A stretch of 64,000 nt of DNA from Aeolococcus sp035552595 (GCA_035552595.1 DASZKZ010000083.1:1-64000), one strand, 5' to 3'; shown: positions 54,085 to 63,144, numbered from the stretch's first letter. Notes: a model not told the origin generated them from the sequence alone. Translations and numbers: made by a program.

Positions 54085-54315
54085 TCATGGGCTGACGGTG
54101 TCGCTGCCGTGCGTGCGTGTGAAGCGTCGGAGCGCGATCGTGCTCCAGACTGCCTCGATGACCCCGAACGGCCACGCTCCCGAGAGGAACCCGTAGATGC
54201 TGGAAAGGACACAGCCCAGGCTGAAGGCGAGGATGAACAACGGACCTTTGCGCTCCAGGCTGTACATCACCATCATGAACGTGAGAGCGATCACTCCGTA
54301 CACCGTTACTGCCAT
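54085..54315 (-). CDS. Small two-helix membrane protein
   Basis: A 76-aa protein with hydrophobic segments at about residues 2-18 and 25-60 separated by LERKG, and a basic C-terminus (RRFTRTHG). The ATG is preceded by GACACT at a spacing of 7 nt, in keeping with the short-leader promoters of this window. No family is recognised; the smooth hydrophobic pattern and charge bias support a real gene. Confidence 0.6.
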   Translation of the reverse strand: MAVTVYGVIALTFMMVMYSLERKGPLFILAFSLGCVLSSIYGFLSGAWPFGVIEAVWSTIALRRFTRTHGSDTVSP

Positions 54316-54429
54316 GGCGGCCAGTGTCGCAGGCGGTTGGCCGCAGCCTCTCTGAGGGACGCTGCCGACGCCCTCAACCCGCGTTCTGCGCGAGCAGCCA
54401 CCAGCAGCTCGCCACGCGGGGGGTCCTGC

Positions 54430-55113
54430 TCAGCGCGGCCCGGCCGCCGAAGCCTGGCCCACTCCGGGGAGCAGCGAGCCGATCATGCCGTCGGCGATGA
54501 AGTGGCTGTACCGCTCCAACGGCCATCCGCGGCGCAGGACGAGCAGCTCATAGACCTCCGGTGAGCTGTAGGACCACATCACGTCGCGGGCATGCTCGAG
54601 CGTGATGTCGCGGCGGAAAGCCCCGCGATCGTAGAGGTGTCGAGCGTTGTTCTCCATCCGAGTGAGGCGTGCTTCGTCCACCTCCCGCTGCAGCGCCGCC
54701 ATCTCGGGGTCGGTGGCTGCCGCGGCGTGGATGAGCAGAAGGATCGGGGTCGCGCGCGGTGCCACCTCGGCGGCGAGAATGCTCCAGCCCTCGATGACCT
54801 TGCGGGGGTCGGCCTCGAGCATCTGCATCTCGTCGGAGCGGCGCCATGCTGGGCGCGCTCCGCTGCCGTCCAGTCCCTGGTCCCAAATCGCCCGGACCAG
54901 TCCACGCTTGCCTCCGAACGCCTTGTAGATCGTCTCCACCGACACATCCGCGTCCGCAGCGATGGAGGCGATCGTCGTGGCCGAGAAGCCGTTGCTCAGG
55001 AACAACCGCTGGGCGGTGTCGAGCACCGTGCCCCAGGTACGGCGGGCTTGTTGCCGGCGCCGGCTGGAGTCATACGAGCGCTTGGGCTTGACATCCGCGG
55101 AGTTTCGTTCCAT
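54430..55113 (-). CDS. TetR-family transcriptional regulator
   Basis: A 227-aa regulator. The N-terminal HTH (TAQRLFLSNGFSATTIASIAADADVS, then VETIYKAFGGKRGL) is typical of TetR; the helical C-terminal ligand domain has no named match. The ATG at 55113 follows a polar start; a GTG at 55137 is a possible alternative. It is divergent from a SnoaL-like/NmrA-like gene pair with a 56-bp gap and likely controls both directions. The ligand is unknown. Confidence 0.92.
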   Translation of the reverse strand: MERNSADVKPKRSYDSSRRRQQARRTWGTVLDTAQRLFLSNGFSATTIASIAADADVSVETIYKAFGGKRGLVRAIWDQGLDGSGARPAWRRSDEMQMLEADPRKVIEGWSILAAEVAPRATPILLLIHAAAATDPEMAALQREVDEARLTRMENNARHLYDRGAFRRDITLEHARDVMWSYSSPEVYELLVLRRGWPLERYSHFIADGMIGSLLPGVGQASAAGPR

Positions 55114-55169
55114 AGTGCTGTATCCGTTACCTACCACTGTAGCAGAATACGTTCGGGGAGGCAGCCGAC

Positions 55170-55643
55170 ATGGACAAGCGTACGGACTCGGAGGCGCCGG
55201 GAGCCATGGTCGAGCGCCTCCGCCGGGCCACCAACGAGCACGATCTCGAGGCGCTCGCCGGGTGTTTCGCCGTCGATTACCGCAACGACACCCCGGTACA
55301 CCCGGCGCGTGGGTTCGAGGGCCGTGCCCAGGTGCGCAAGAACTGGGAGCAGATCTTCGCGGCCGTGCCCGACATCGCCGCCGAGGTGCGTTGGATCGCC
55401 AAGGACCATGAGGTCTGGTCCGAATGGGAGATGCGTGGCACCCGGCGGGACGGCGCTGCCCACGTCATGCGCGGCGTCGTCATCTTCGGGGTCGAGCGAG
55501 GAGTGGCCTCCTGGGCTCGCTTCTACCTCGAGCCCGTCGAGGAGGGTGGCGGTGGTGTCGATGAGGCAGTTCGTCGGACAGTAGTCCCTTCTCCAAGCGA
55601 TGACACCGAATCCATGACGCCCAGCGAAGGCAGCGCGCGATGA
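55170..55643 (+). CDS. SnoaL/NTF2-like protein
   Basis: A 157-aa protein with an NTF2-like fold: MVERLRRATNEHDLEALAGCFAVDYRND and GRAQVRKNWEQIFAAVPDI are the standard SnoaL-like segments. Such proteins are small cyclases, isomerases or binding proteins. The C-terminal 30 residues are polar and low in conservation. GGGGAGG precedes the ATG. Its TGA overlaps the ATG of the next gene, so the two are coupled. Confidence 0.85.
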   Translation: MDKRTDSEAPGAMVERLRRATNEHDLEALAGCFAVDYRNDTPVHPARGFEGRAQVRKNWEQIFAAVPDIAAEVRWIAKDHEVWSEWEMRGTRRDGAAHVMRGVVIFGVERGVASWARFYLEPVEEGGGGVDEAVRRTVVPSPSDDTESMTPSEGSAR

Positions 55644-56536
55644 TTCTCGTCGCGGGCGGTACGGGAGTGCTGGGGAGCCGCCTGGTCGATCGGCTGCTCG
55701 ATCGCGGGCTGCGGGTGCGCATTCTCACCAGAGATGCCTCTCGAGTGCCCCAGCGAGACCGCGATGATCTCGACGTCGTCGTCGGTGACGTGCGCGTGCG
55801 GGAGAACGTTGCGCAAGCCATGACCGGCGTGGACACCGTGGTCTCTGCGATCCATGGGTTCGCCGGCCCGGGCGCGGTCTCCCCGGCATCGGTGGACCGC
55901 GACGGCAACGCCAACTTGGTCGAAGGAGCGCGCGCCGTCAGCGCGTCGGTGGTGCTCATGTCGGTGATCGGGGCGTCGGCCAGCAGTCCCATGGAGCTGT
56001 TTCGGATGAAGCATGCCGCGGAGCAGCATCTCCGCGCCAGCGGAGTTGCCTGGACGATCGTCCGTGCCAACCCGTTCCTGGAGACGTGGGTCGGGCTGCT
56101 CCAAATGACCGCTGGCAAATCGGGACGGCCGCTGGTGTTCGGACGCGGCGACAATCCGATCAGCTTCACCGGCGCCGACGATGTCGCTGCGCTGATCGAG
56201 CGTGTCGTCACCAACAGCTCGACACGTGGCCAGACACTGGAGATCAGCGGCGCGACGAGCCTCACACTCAACCAGCTCGCCGTGGCGGTTCAGAAAGCTT
56301 CCGGACGGAACGGCGGCGTGCGGCACGTCCCTCGGCCTGCGCTGCGTGCCATGGCGATGCTGCTGCGGCCGGTCAAGCCCGAACTGGCTCGCCAGGCGCG
56401 TGCGGCACTCCTCATGGACAGCATCGATCTGCGCTTCGATTCGACAGCTGTGCGCGAGGGCTTCCCGGACCTCCCCTCGACGACACCGGCCGATCTGCTG
56501 ATGGATGGAGTGAACCGCTCCCCGTCGCGGTGCTAG
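55640..56536 (+). CDS. NmrA-like NAD(P)-binding protein (atypical SDR)
   Basis: A 298-aa Rossmann protein. GGTGVLGSRLVDRLLDRG is the dinucleotide motif of atypical SDRs, and VVSAIHGF, then NPISFTGADDVAALI, match the NmrA/DUF2867-type group. No Tyr-x-x-x-Lys pair is obvious, so it may be a redox sensor rather than an enzyme. It is the second gene of the TetR-divergent unit. Confidence 0.88.
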   Translation: MILVAGGTGVLGSRLVDRLLDRGLRVRILTRDASRVPQRDRDDLDVVVGDVRVRENVAQAMTGVDTVVSAIHGFAGPGAVSPASVDRDGNANLVEGARAVSASVVLMSVIGASASSPMELFRMKHAAEQHLRASGVAWTIVRANPFLETWVGLLQMTAGKSGRPLVFGRGDNPISFTGADDVAALIERVVTNSSTRGQTLEISGATSLTLNQLAVAVQKASGRNGGVRHVPRPALRAMAMLLRPVKPELARQARAALLMDSIDLRFDSTAVREGFPDLPSTTPADLLMDGVNRSPSRC

Positions 56537-56639
56537 AGGCGGCAAGGGGGGCGTCGGCGTAAGAGGGTGGCGCCGCCCGGTACCGCTGTGCTACTAGTGA
56601 CCATTCGGGAAGGGATGCCACGGGGAGGCCGGGCCAGAG

Positions 56640-58883
56640 ATGAAGGGACTCAAGGCGGCCTTGGTGGTCGCATGCGTTGGGCTGACGTGCCCGGCCACGC
56701 TCACGGCCTCGGCTGCTTCAGTGGTGGCGGTCAGGCACGGCACCGCCTACGGCACCAGGATCTTCCCGGACAACGCATTCACCACCACCGACGCCCAGCA
56801 GCTGACCGGGCTGCGGGTCAACTTCCGCCAGGGCATCGACTACCCCAGCGTGGGTGGCGTCATCCAACCCGCGTGCACCAGCGCCGACTACTCCATCTGT
56901 GACGCCTTCGCGGCGCTCAACAAGCTGGATGGATTCGACCTCCAGCCGCGCGTCCTGGTGCCCTTCACCGGGGCCATCGACCTCAGCTCGGTCAACGCGT
57001 CCGACCTCTACATCAGCAGCGACAGAGGCGTCCTGGTCGGCGGCCTGCGCCAGCTCAGCTTCGATCCCACCACCAACACCCTCGCCGGGATCAGTGACGC
57101 GTTCCTCCAGGAGAACACTCCCTACCGCATCCACGTCACCAACGGGATCCGTGACAGCTCGGGGCGGCCGGTGAACGCGTGCGGTGGCGGATGCAGCGTC
57201 CGCTTCACCACGCGGACGGCCACCGGGGAGCTCACCGGGATCCGGCAGGCCATGGACCTGCCGCTCTCCGATCCGCGCAACGCCTACGTGCTGGCGGGAT
57301 TCCCGGGCGCATCGACCTCGACGGCGAGCCGGAAGCTGACCTTCACGCAGAACGGGACCAACGACGTCTTCGCGGCCTCGACCGTGGCGCCGTCGGTGGC
57401 CAGCCCGCTCAACGGCATCGTGCGGACCGACCAGGTGAAGGTCGATCCCAGCGCCGCAGGAGCGTTCCAATCGAGCACCGTCCCCGACCTGATCGCCCCG
57501 GGGACAGCCGGGTACTACGCCTTCGGCAGCTTCCTGTCGCCCCGCTACCAGTACGCGTCGGCCAGCGGTCACCAGGACAACCCGTACGGGGTTGGCAACG
57601 GCTACACCGACGGGGAGATCCCGCCGGTCCCCTCGGGGCAGACGCCGGCACCGTTCGCCGCCGATCGCCTCGGGGCCATCGTGGCCACCCCCAACCCCGC
57701 GCTCTTCCCACCGCCCTGGCCGGCAGCCGTCTACGGCCCGGGCTTCACGCGCAGCAAGTACGACCTCTTCGTCACTGCCGACTACAACGCGTCTCTGGGC
57801 ATCGTCACCATCGCCACCGATCCATCGGGCCACGGCTACGGTCCGTTGAGCACCACGACGGTCACCAGCGCGGGGACACCGACCACCTTTCTCAGCTACG
57901 GACGGGGGCGCGACCTCGATGGAGACGGGATGATCGGCAGCGGCCTCAACGACGGAGTCGGACCGACCGGGCACTTCCAGGCTGACGGGACCGAGCTGCC
58001 CTCGCGGAAGCCGCTCGACGGGCTGGAGTCGGGGCTGGTGCAGACGGCGGTCGACGACATGGCGCTGGGGCGGTCACTGCAGGCGGGCTTGGACATTCCC
58101 GGGGTGGGCACCAACCTGGTGAACACCTCCAAGATCATGTACTACGGGCTCAGCTTCGGCGGCATCTACGGCACCATGGTGATGGGCACCGACCCGATGT
58201 TCCATCAGGGCCTGCTCAACGTGCCCGGCGGACCGATCGTCGACATCGCCCGGCTGTCCTCGTTCCGTGGCAACCTGGCCGCGACGCTGGGCATCTCGCG
58301 TCCCAACCTGCTCAACGGCGGCCCGGGGCTCAACGGATTCACCGAGGACCTGCCCCTCCGCGACGACCCGCCCACGGTCATGACCCACCCCGGCGCGGCG
58401 GCGCTCCAGGAACTGTTCGGTGACGCCGACTGGTACGACCGCAAGGGCAGCCCGGAGAGCTTCGCGCCGCGCATCCGGCTGCGCCCCGACGCGGCGTGGG
58501 CGAGCAACCCCAAGGATGTGGCCTTCCAGAGCGCGTACGGTGACGGCACTGTGCCCAATCCCACAGCAGGCACGCTGTACCGCGCCGGCGCGCTCTTCGA
58601 TCGAGTGGTGTACTACCGCAACGACAAGACGCCGACATACAGCTCCGATCCACACGGCTGGCTTGCGGATCCCACGCTCGCCGGGCGAACCTCGGGCGAG
58701 CAGCAGCTGGCGGCCTTCCTGTCGACGGGACAGCTGGTCAACACCAATCCCGCCTGGCTGGAGACACCGGTGGTCAATCCCAACAACTTCGACTGCCTCC
58801 ACTACCCGGAGCCGCAGACGGGACAGCCGCAGACCCGCCAGCCCTACCCGTTGAGCGGAGACTGTCCGGGCCCATCCGGCTGA
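56640..58883 (+). CDS. Secreted lipase/esterase-like protein with N-terminal beta domain
   Basis: A 747-aa exported protein. The signal peptide (MKGLKAALVVACVGLT...) ends near ASA-AS at residue 26. Residues about 40-230 are a beta-rich, Ig-like region resembling bacterial Ig-like and lipase N-terminal domains. The C-terminal part contains the nucleophile elbow GLSFGG with Ser505, the sign of an alpha/beta hydrolase. A calcium-type DLDGDGMIG loop lies before it. Likely an extracellular lipase or esterase; the catalytic acid and His are not assigned. Confidence 0.8.
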   Translation: MKGLKAALVVACVGLTCPATLTASAASVVAVRHGTAYGTRIFPDNAFTTTDAQQLTGLRVNFRQGIDYPSVGGVIQPACTSADYSICDAFAALNKLDGFDLQPRVLVPFTGAIDLSSVNASDLYISSDRGVLVGGLRQLSFDPTTNTLAGISDAFLQENTPYRIHVTNGIRDSSGRPVNACGGGCSVRFTTRTATGELTGIRQAMDLPLSDPRNAYVLAGFPGASTSTASRKLTFTQNGTNDVFAASTVAPSVASPLNGIVRTDQVKVDPSAAGAFQSSTVPDLIAPGTAGYYAFGSFLSPRYQYASASGHQDNPYGVGNGYTDGEIPPVPSGQTPAPFAADRLGAIVATPNPALFPPPWPAAVYGPGFTRSKYDLFVTADYNASLGIVTIATDPSGHGYGPLSTTTVTSAGTPTTFLSYGRGRDLDGDGMIGSGLNDGVGPTGHFQADGTELPSRKPLDGLESGLVQTAVDDMALGRSLQAGLDIPGVGTNLVNTSKIMYYGLSFGGIYGTMVMGTDPMFHQGLLNVPGGPIVDIARLSSFRGNLAATLGISRPNLLNGGPGLNGFTEDLPLRDDPPTVMTHPGAAALQELFGDADWYDRKGSPESFAPRIRLRPDAAWASNPKDVAFQSAYGDGTVPNPTAGTLYRAGALFDRVVYYRNDKTPTYSSDPHGWLADPTLAGRTSGEQQLAAFLSTGQLVNTNPAWLETPVVNPNNFDCLHYPEPQTGQPQTRQPYPLSGDCPGPSG

Positions 58884-58924
58884 CGCGATCTGAACCGGTG
58901 CAGAGGATTCGATAGGAGAACGGC

Positions 58925-59287
58925 GTGGCCCAACGCTCAGCCCTGGAGATCGTGTCCGCCTACCAAGACGCCTGGACGAGCAAGGACTTCGACACCGCCA
59001 AGGGCTTCCTGGCCGACGATATCGTCTTCCACAGCCCGCAGCAGCACATCGAGTCGGTGACGGAGTTCATCTCCATGCTCATCACATTCGCAGAGCGCAT
59101 CGAGCCGCGTTGGGAGATGGTCGCGGCGTCATCGGAGGGCGACAACGTCCTGATTCTCTACGAGCTGTTCACGCTGTCAGGGGATGGCGCCGTCTGCGCG
59201 GACCACTTCACCATCCGGTCCGGCAAGATCCAGAGCGAGACCTTGGTGTTCGATCCCAAGCCATTCCTGGCGGCGCGCCCGCAGTGA
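58925..59287 (+). CDS. SnoaL/NTF2-like protein
   Basis: A 120-aa NTF2-like protein (IVSAYQDAWTSKDFDTAKGFLADDIVFHSP is the standard N-terminal helix-strand pattern). It starts with GTG after a strong AGGAG ribosome site. It lies just before the ECF sigma factor gene, whose own C-terminus is also SnoaL-like, so the two may bind related ligands. Confidence 0.85.
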   Translation: MAQRSALEIVSAYQDAWTSKDFDTAKGFLADDIVFHSPQQHIESVTEFISMLITFAERIEPRWEMVAASSEGDNVLILYELFTLSGDGAVCADHFTIRSGKIQSETLVFDPKPFLAARPQ

Positions 59288-59420
59288 CGCCAGGCGGGGA
59301 GCTGTGGGAGGGGAGGGTGCCCGAATCGATGAGTTTTGGCCCCGAGCCCCGTCCAACCCCATGACTCAGCTCGATGGAGGCACCTCGACATGAAACGGCC
59401 GTTTGGGTTGCGCGGCGGCG

Positions 59421-59426
59421 TAGCAT
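59421..59426 (+). promoter_or_regulatory. Putative -10 (TAGCAT) at the ECF sigma gene
   Basis: TAGCAT overlaps the ATG at 59425 and ends 7 nt before an in-frame GTG at 59434. If this promoter is used, translation must begin at the GTG on a leaderless transcript. Confidence 0.4.
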
Positions 59427-60420
59427 GACCGCCGTGCAAGAGGCATCCGTCGCCACCGGCTCCGGCGAGCTCGAGGACCAGCTCGAGGAGCACCGCAGGG
59501 CCCTGACCGGCTACTGCTACCGCATGCTCGGGTCGCCGTTCGAGGCGGAGGATGCGGTTCAGGAGACGCTGCTGCGCGCCTGGCGCGGCTTCGAGCGCTT
59601 CGAGGGCCGCGCCGCTCTGCGGTCATGGCTGTACCGGATCGCGACCAACGTCTGCCTCGACACGCTCAAGGGCCGGGAGCGGCGGGCACTGCCGATGGAC
59701 TTCGGTCCTGCCCAGGAGCCCATCGAAGCCAACCTGAACACGCGCCCGGAGGTGACCTGGATCCATCCCATCCCGGACGGTGCGCTGGCCGGTGAGGCCG
59801 ACCCCGCGGACGTGGCTGTGGCCCACGACTCCATCAGGCTGGCATTCGTGGCGGCGCTCCAGCACCTTCCACCCCGCCAGCGGGCCGTCCTGATCCTGTG
59901 CGAGGTGCTGCGCTGGAAGGCCGGCGAGGTGGCAGAGTTGCTCGACACCACCGTGGCCTCGGTCAACAGCGCGCTGCAGCGGGCGCGCGCCACGCTGGAG
60001 GCGAGCGGCCTCAGCTCCGAGGACACCGCAGACCCCACCGACGACGCGCAACGCGAGCTCCTCGCGCGCTACGTCGACGCCTTCCAGCGCTACGACCTCG
60101 ACGCCCTGGTGTCGCTCCTCCGGACGGACGCCACCCAGTCGATGCCGCCGTACGACATGTGGCTGTCCGGCCGCGACGACGTGCTGGCGTGGTGGTTCGG
60201 TCCTGGCATCGGCTGCCGGGACTCACGACTGGTGCCGGTGGCGGCGAACGGGAGCTTGGCGTTCGGTCAGTACAAGCCGAGCGCCTCGGGCAGCGGCCAC
60301 GACCCCTGGGCGCTGCAGGTGCTCGAGATCAAGGACGGGGGGATCGCCGGGCTCACCTTCTTCCTGGACACCGACCGGATCTTCCCGCTCTTCGGCCTGC
60401 CGCCGCACCTCGACCCGTAG
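59425..60420 (+). CDS. ECF sigma factor with SnoaL-like C-terminal domain (SigG/ECF41-like)
   Basis: A 331-aa sigma factor. Region 2 contains YCYRMLGSPFEAEDAVQETLLRAWRG and LYRIATNVCLDTLK; region 4 has LPPRQRAVLILCEVLRWKAGEVAELLDT. Residues about 210-331 are a SnoaL-like extension that in related ECF groups modulates activity in place of a separate anti-sigma factor. No anti-sigma gene is adjacent. The start is uncertain: GTG 59434 (leaderless) or an ATG at 59374 are also in frame. Confidence 0.9.
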   Translation: MTAVQEASVATGSGELEDQLEEHRRALTGYCYRMLGSPFEAEDAVQETLLRAWRGFERFEGRAALRSWLYRIATNVCLDTLKGRERRALPMDFGPAQEPIEANLNTRPEVTWIHPIPDGALAGEADPADVAVAHDSIRLAFVAALQHLPPRQRAVLILCEVLRWKAGEVAELLDTTVASVNSALQRARATLEASGLSSEDTADPTDDAQRELLARYVDAFQRYDLDALVSLLRTDATQSMPPYDMWLSGRDDVLAWWFGPGIGCRDSRLVPVAANGSLAFGQYKPSASGSGHDPWALQVLEIKDGGIAGLTFFLDTDRIFPLFGLPPHLDP

Positions 60421-60433
60421 CCTCGCCACCGGC

Positions 60434-60742
60434 TCAGGCGACGTCGGTCAGGACGTCCCGCAGCCCCATGAATCCGATCAGGTCGCGCAGATCGTCTGAG
60501 GCACCCCGCATCCTGAGCTGACAGCCGCGCCGGCGGGCGGCGAGCTCGAGGCGCGCCAAGGCGTCGACCGACACGGCGTCGGCTTCGACGCCGCAGACGT
60601 CACAGAGGATGGTCGTCGCGCCGCTCCGCTCCAGCAGGGCACAGATCCGATCGCAGAGGCCGGGCAGATCAGGACGCGCGATCGGGCCCCAGATCGCGAA
60701 GCTGATGGTGCTCTGATCGTCCACTAGAGATGAGACTGCCAC
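60434..60742 (-). CDS. STAS-domain protein (anti-sigma antagonist-like)
   Basis: A 102-aa protein that is one STAS domain: ISFAIWGPIARPDLPGL, then DVCGVEADAVSVDALARLELAARRRGC. The usual phosphorylatable Ser of SpoIIAA-type proteins sits in the DVCGVEADAVS region. GGAG lies 6 nt before the GTG start. It is convergent with the ECF sigma gene. It could be a MlaB-like or stressosome-like component; the partner kinase is not in the window. Confidence 0.85.
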   Translation of the reverse strand: MAVSSLVDDQSTISFAIWGPIARPDLPGLCDRICALLERSGATTILCDVCGVEADAVSVDALARLELAARRRGCQLRMRGASDDLRDLIGFMGLRDVLTDVA

Positions 60743-60886
60743 GCGTGCTCCAAATCATCGGGGCAGTCCCACCCTCGGGTCCGAGCCCGAGCAGCGGTCA
60801 AGAGCTGCCGATTAGTTTCGCGCCGAGCCTCCGTCTACTCCTGCGACGCAACCACGCGGCCGGGGCCGTGATCGAGGAGGCTGGTG

Positions 60887-61888
60887 ATGCAGGCGAGCAG
60901 TCCGGCGGCGAAGCGATTCGCAGCACGGCTCCTTCCTGTGCTCGCGGCAATCGGTGGTCTCTGCGGACTGGTGATGCTGGTCAACCCGCACTCCCTGCTC
61001 GCCGCCCTGCACGGCGTCGACGGAAGGGCTCTGCTGCCCGTGCTCCTCCTCACCCTCGCGTTCTACCTGCTCCAGGGATTGCGCTGGCACTTCCTGCTCC
61101 GCCACGTCGGCGTGGCAGGGCGCCTCAGCGACCACCAGCTCATCAACCTCGCGGGACAGACGATGACAGCGGTGCTGCCGCTGGGTGACCTCACGCGCGC
61201 GCTGCTCGCCAGCAGGTCCTCGGGCGTCGCCTTCGGTGCGACGGCCGCCACGGTCACCGTCCAGGAGCTGACCTTCAGCCTGCTGGTGGTGGTGGCGGCG
61301 GCACCGGGGCTGGCCCGGCTGCCGGGCGGATTCATCCTGATGGCCGCTGTCACAGCGGCGATCGTTGCGGTCATCGCCATCCTCACGGTGTCGTGCCTCT
61401 TCGCGGCGGTTCATCGCCTGGTCGCCGCGACACCGGGCCTGCGCCGCTTCGCCGGCGACATCGCCACCTTGCGCGACGAGGTGTGCAGACTGCTGGGCCG
61501 GCCGGGCGTCCTGGCCGGCTCTCTGCTCGACCTCGGGCGGGTGGTCATCGCCACCGCTTCCCTGCTGCTCATCCTGCGGGGGCTGCACATCGACTTCCTC
61601 AGCTGGTGGGACGTGGCGCTCGTGCTCGCCGTGTCATCGATCGGCGGCGCGCTCAGCCTGCTTCCCGGAGGCGTGGGAGCCAACGAGGCCAGCGTCGTAG
61701 CAGTTCTCGTCATCTTCGGCGTCAACCCCGCCGCCGCGGCCGCGGTCGCGCTGATCCAGCGGCTGTCGCTCACTCTCGTGCCCGCCGCGGGCGGAGCGAC
61801 TGCGTATCTGATCCTGCGACGGCGCCGGCCGCGCACCCTGGAGCTTCACCATCGCACGCCGATGGAACCGGTCTGTGCCGCGGCCTAG
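60887..61888 (+). CDS. UPF0104/lysylphosphatidylglycerol synthase-like membrane protein
   Basis: A 333-aa protein with about eight hydrophobic helices. The family segments GLRWHFLLRHVG, TAVLPLGDLTRALL and SLLPGGVGANEASVVAVL match the flippase-like UPF0104/LPG-synthase TM superfamily. Some members flip aminoacyl phospholipids; the synthase domain is absent, so only the membrane half is present. The ATG at 60887 has GAGGAGG 6 nt upstream. Divergent from the STAS gene with a 144-bp gap. Confidence 0.88.
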   Translation: MQASSPAAKRFAARLLPVLAAIGGLCGLVMLVNPHSLLAALHGVDGRALLPVLLLTLAFYLLQGLRWHFLLRHVGVAGRLSDHQLINLAGQTMTAVLPLGDLTRALLASRSSGVAFGATAATVTVQELTFSLLVVVAAAPGLARLPGGFILMAAVTAAIVAVIAILTVSCLFAAVHRLVAATPGLRRFAGDIATLRDEVCRLLGRPGVLAGSLLDLGRVVIATASLLLILRGLHIDFLSWWDVALVLAVSSIGGALSLLPGGVGANEASVVAVLVIFGVNPAAAAAVALIQRLSLTLVPAAGGATAYLILRRRRPRTLELHHRTPMEPVCAAA

Positions 61889-62550
61889 TTGGCCACCCCG
61901 ACCGCCTGCCTGAACGTGTCGGGTTGCTGAAGCGCGCGAAGCATCGAGTGGGCGACGTCGGCGCGAGAGATGAAGAGGCCGCGACGGAGATTCTGCCCGA
62001 TGGCCATGCGATAGGTGCCGGTCACCGGCCGGTGGGTCAGCCGCGGCGGTCGTATCGCGGTCCAGTCGAGCCCGCTGTCGCGGAGGATGTCCTCCATCAG
62101 GGCGAGGTCGGCGTAGTGCTTGGGGATGATGGCCTTGATCAGCGGGCTGAAGATGTTCCGCATCAGGAGGCCGTCGCCCGGGTCGTGCTTGGGCGGGTGG
62201 GGGCGACCCGGTGACGACACCGTGCCGACGGGCGCGGCACTGACCACGACGATGCGTCGCACCCCGGTCGCCTGCATGGCCTCGACGATGGCCCGCGTTC
62301 CTCGTGCGGTGACACCCGCATCGGATGCCGACCGCGGGCCGAGACCGGAGAGCACCGCGTCGGCTCCGCGAATGGCGGATTCGAGCGCTGTCGGATCCGC
62401 CGAGGCCAGGTCGGTCGTGATGATGCGCACGTCCTGGGAGACGTTTTTGGGGTTGCGCACCACTGCGGTGACCTGGTGACCGGCGGCGAGGGCCTGCTCC
62501 ACGAGCTGCCGCCCGATGCCCCCCGTGGCGGCGACGACGGTGAGCTTCAT
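61885..62550 (-). CDS. NAD(P)H-binding atypical SDR
   Basis: A 221-aa Rossmann protein (VVAATGGIGRQLVEQALAAG at the N-terminus) of the NmrA/SDR_a5 type that includes flavin reductase-like and biliverdin-reductase-B-like proteins. HPVTGTYRMAIG and ISRADVAHSML in the C-terminal part are typical. The ATG overlaps the TGA of the peroxiredoxin-like gene (ATGA). Both belong to a TetR-controlled redox unit. Confidence 0.9.
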   Translation of the reverse strand: MKLTVVAATGGIGRQLVEQALAAGHQVTAVVRNPKNVSQDVRIITTDLASADPTALESAIRGADAVLSGLGPRSASDAGVTARGTRAIVEAMQATGVRRIVVVSAAPVGTVSSPGRPHPPKHDPGDGLLMRNIFSPLIKAIIPKHYADLALMEDILRDSGLDWTAIRPPRLTHRPVTGTYRMAIGQNLRRGLFISRADVAHSMLRALQQPDTFRQAVGVAN

Positions 62551-63116
62551 GCGTGAGTCAGCTGGAGCAGGTCGTCCACCGCCCAATGGTCGTCCGTGTA
62601 TTTGCCGTACTTGGCCGCAAGGATGCGGCCGTCGGGGGCGATGAGGAACTCGGCGGGGAGGCCCATGTGCTCCTCGCCCCTGCCGGTGGCTCCGCGGAGG
62701 CTCTCCGCCTGCGTCAAGGCACGGGCCGCAGCTCGCCACGAGCGTGGGTTCAGGGCCGCCAGTGGAGACATCGTTCCAACTCCGAACTCGTTGTAGAGCA
62801 CCTTGGCGGGATCCGCGATGGCCGCGAACGGCAGCCGGCCCTGGAGATCGAGCATGGTCTCGAGGCTCGAGTGGAAGACGGCAACCTCGCGGATGCCCGC
62901 GGCCACGATGTCGTCGTGTCGCGCAGCGATCGACCTCAGGTGCAGGTTGCAGACCGGACAGCCCGCATAGCGGCGGAACTGGAGGTGCACCAGCCTCTCG
63001 GCGTCCGGAATGGGCACGGGATCGCCGTGGATGGTCACCAGGTCATGGCGGGTGAGGACGTCGCCGGCATCCATCCGCTTCCTCGCAGGTCTCGTCGTCT
63101 CGATGACGGCACTCAT
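62547..63116 (-). CDS. Peroxiredoxin-like (AhpC/TSA, PRXL2-type) protein
   Basis: A 189-aa thioredoxin-fold protein. The active-site region is YAGCPVCNLHLR with a CxxC, followed by FHSSLETMLD and PAEFLIAPDG. The CxxC in place of TxxC marks the peroxiredoxin-like subgroup rather than classical AhpC. GGAGG precedes the ATG. Two copies of a palindromic operator lie upstream, so it should be under the control of the divergent TetR regulator. Confidence 0.9.
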   Translation of the reverse strand: MSAVIETTRPARKRMDAGDVLTRHDLVTIHGDPVPIPDAERLVHLQFRRYAGCPVCNLHLRSIAARHDDIVAAGIREVAVFHSSLETMLDLQGRLPFAAIADPAKVLYNEFGVGTMSPLAALNPRSWRAAARALTQAESLRGATGRGEEHMGLPAEFLIAPDGRILAAKYGKYTDDHWAVDDLLQLTHA

Positions 63117-63144
63117 CAGCGTCCTCCGTCTGTCCCATATCGGT

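Noticed and set aside
55120..55150. Imperfect inverted repeat GTATCC...GAATAC between tetR and the SnoaL-like gene
   Set aside because: Only five of six arm bases match and the spacer is 19 nt; not enough to call the operator, although an operator is expected in this gap.
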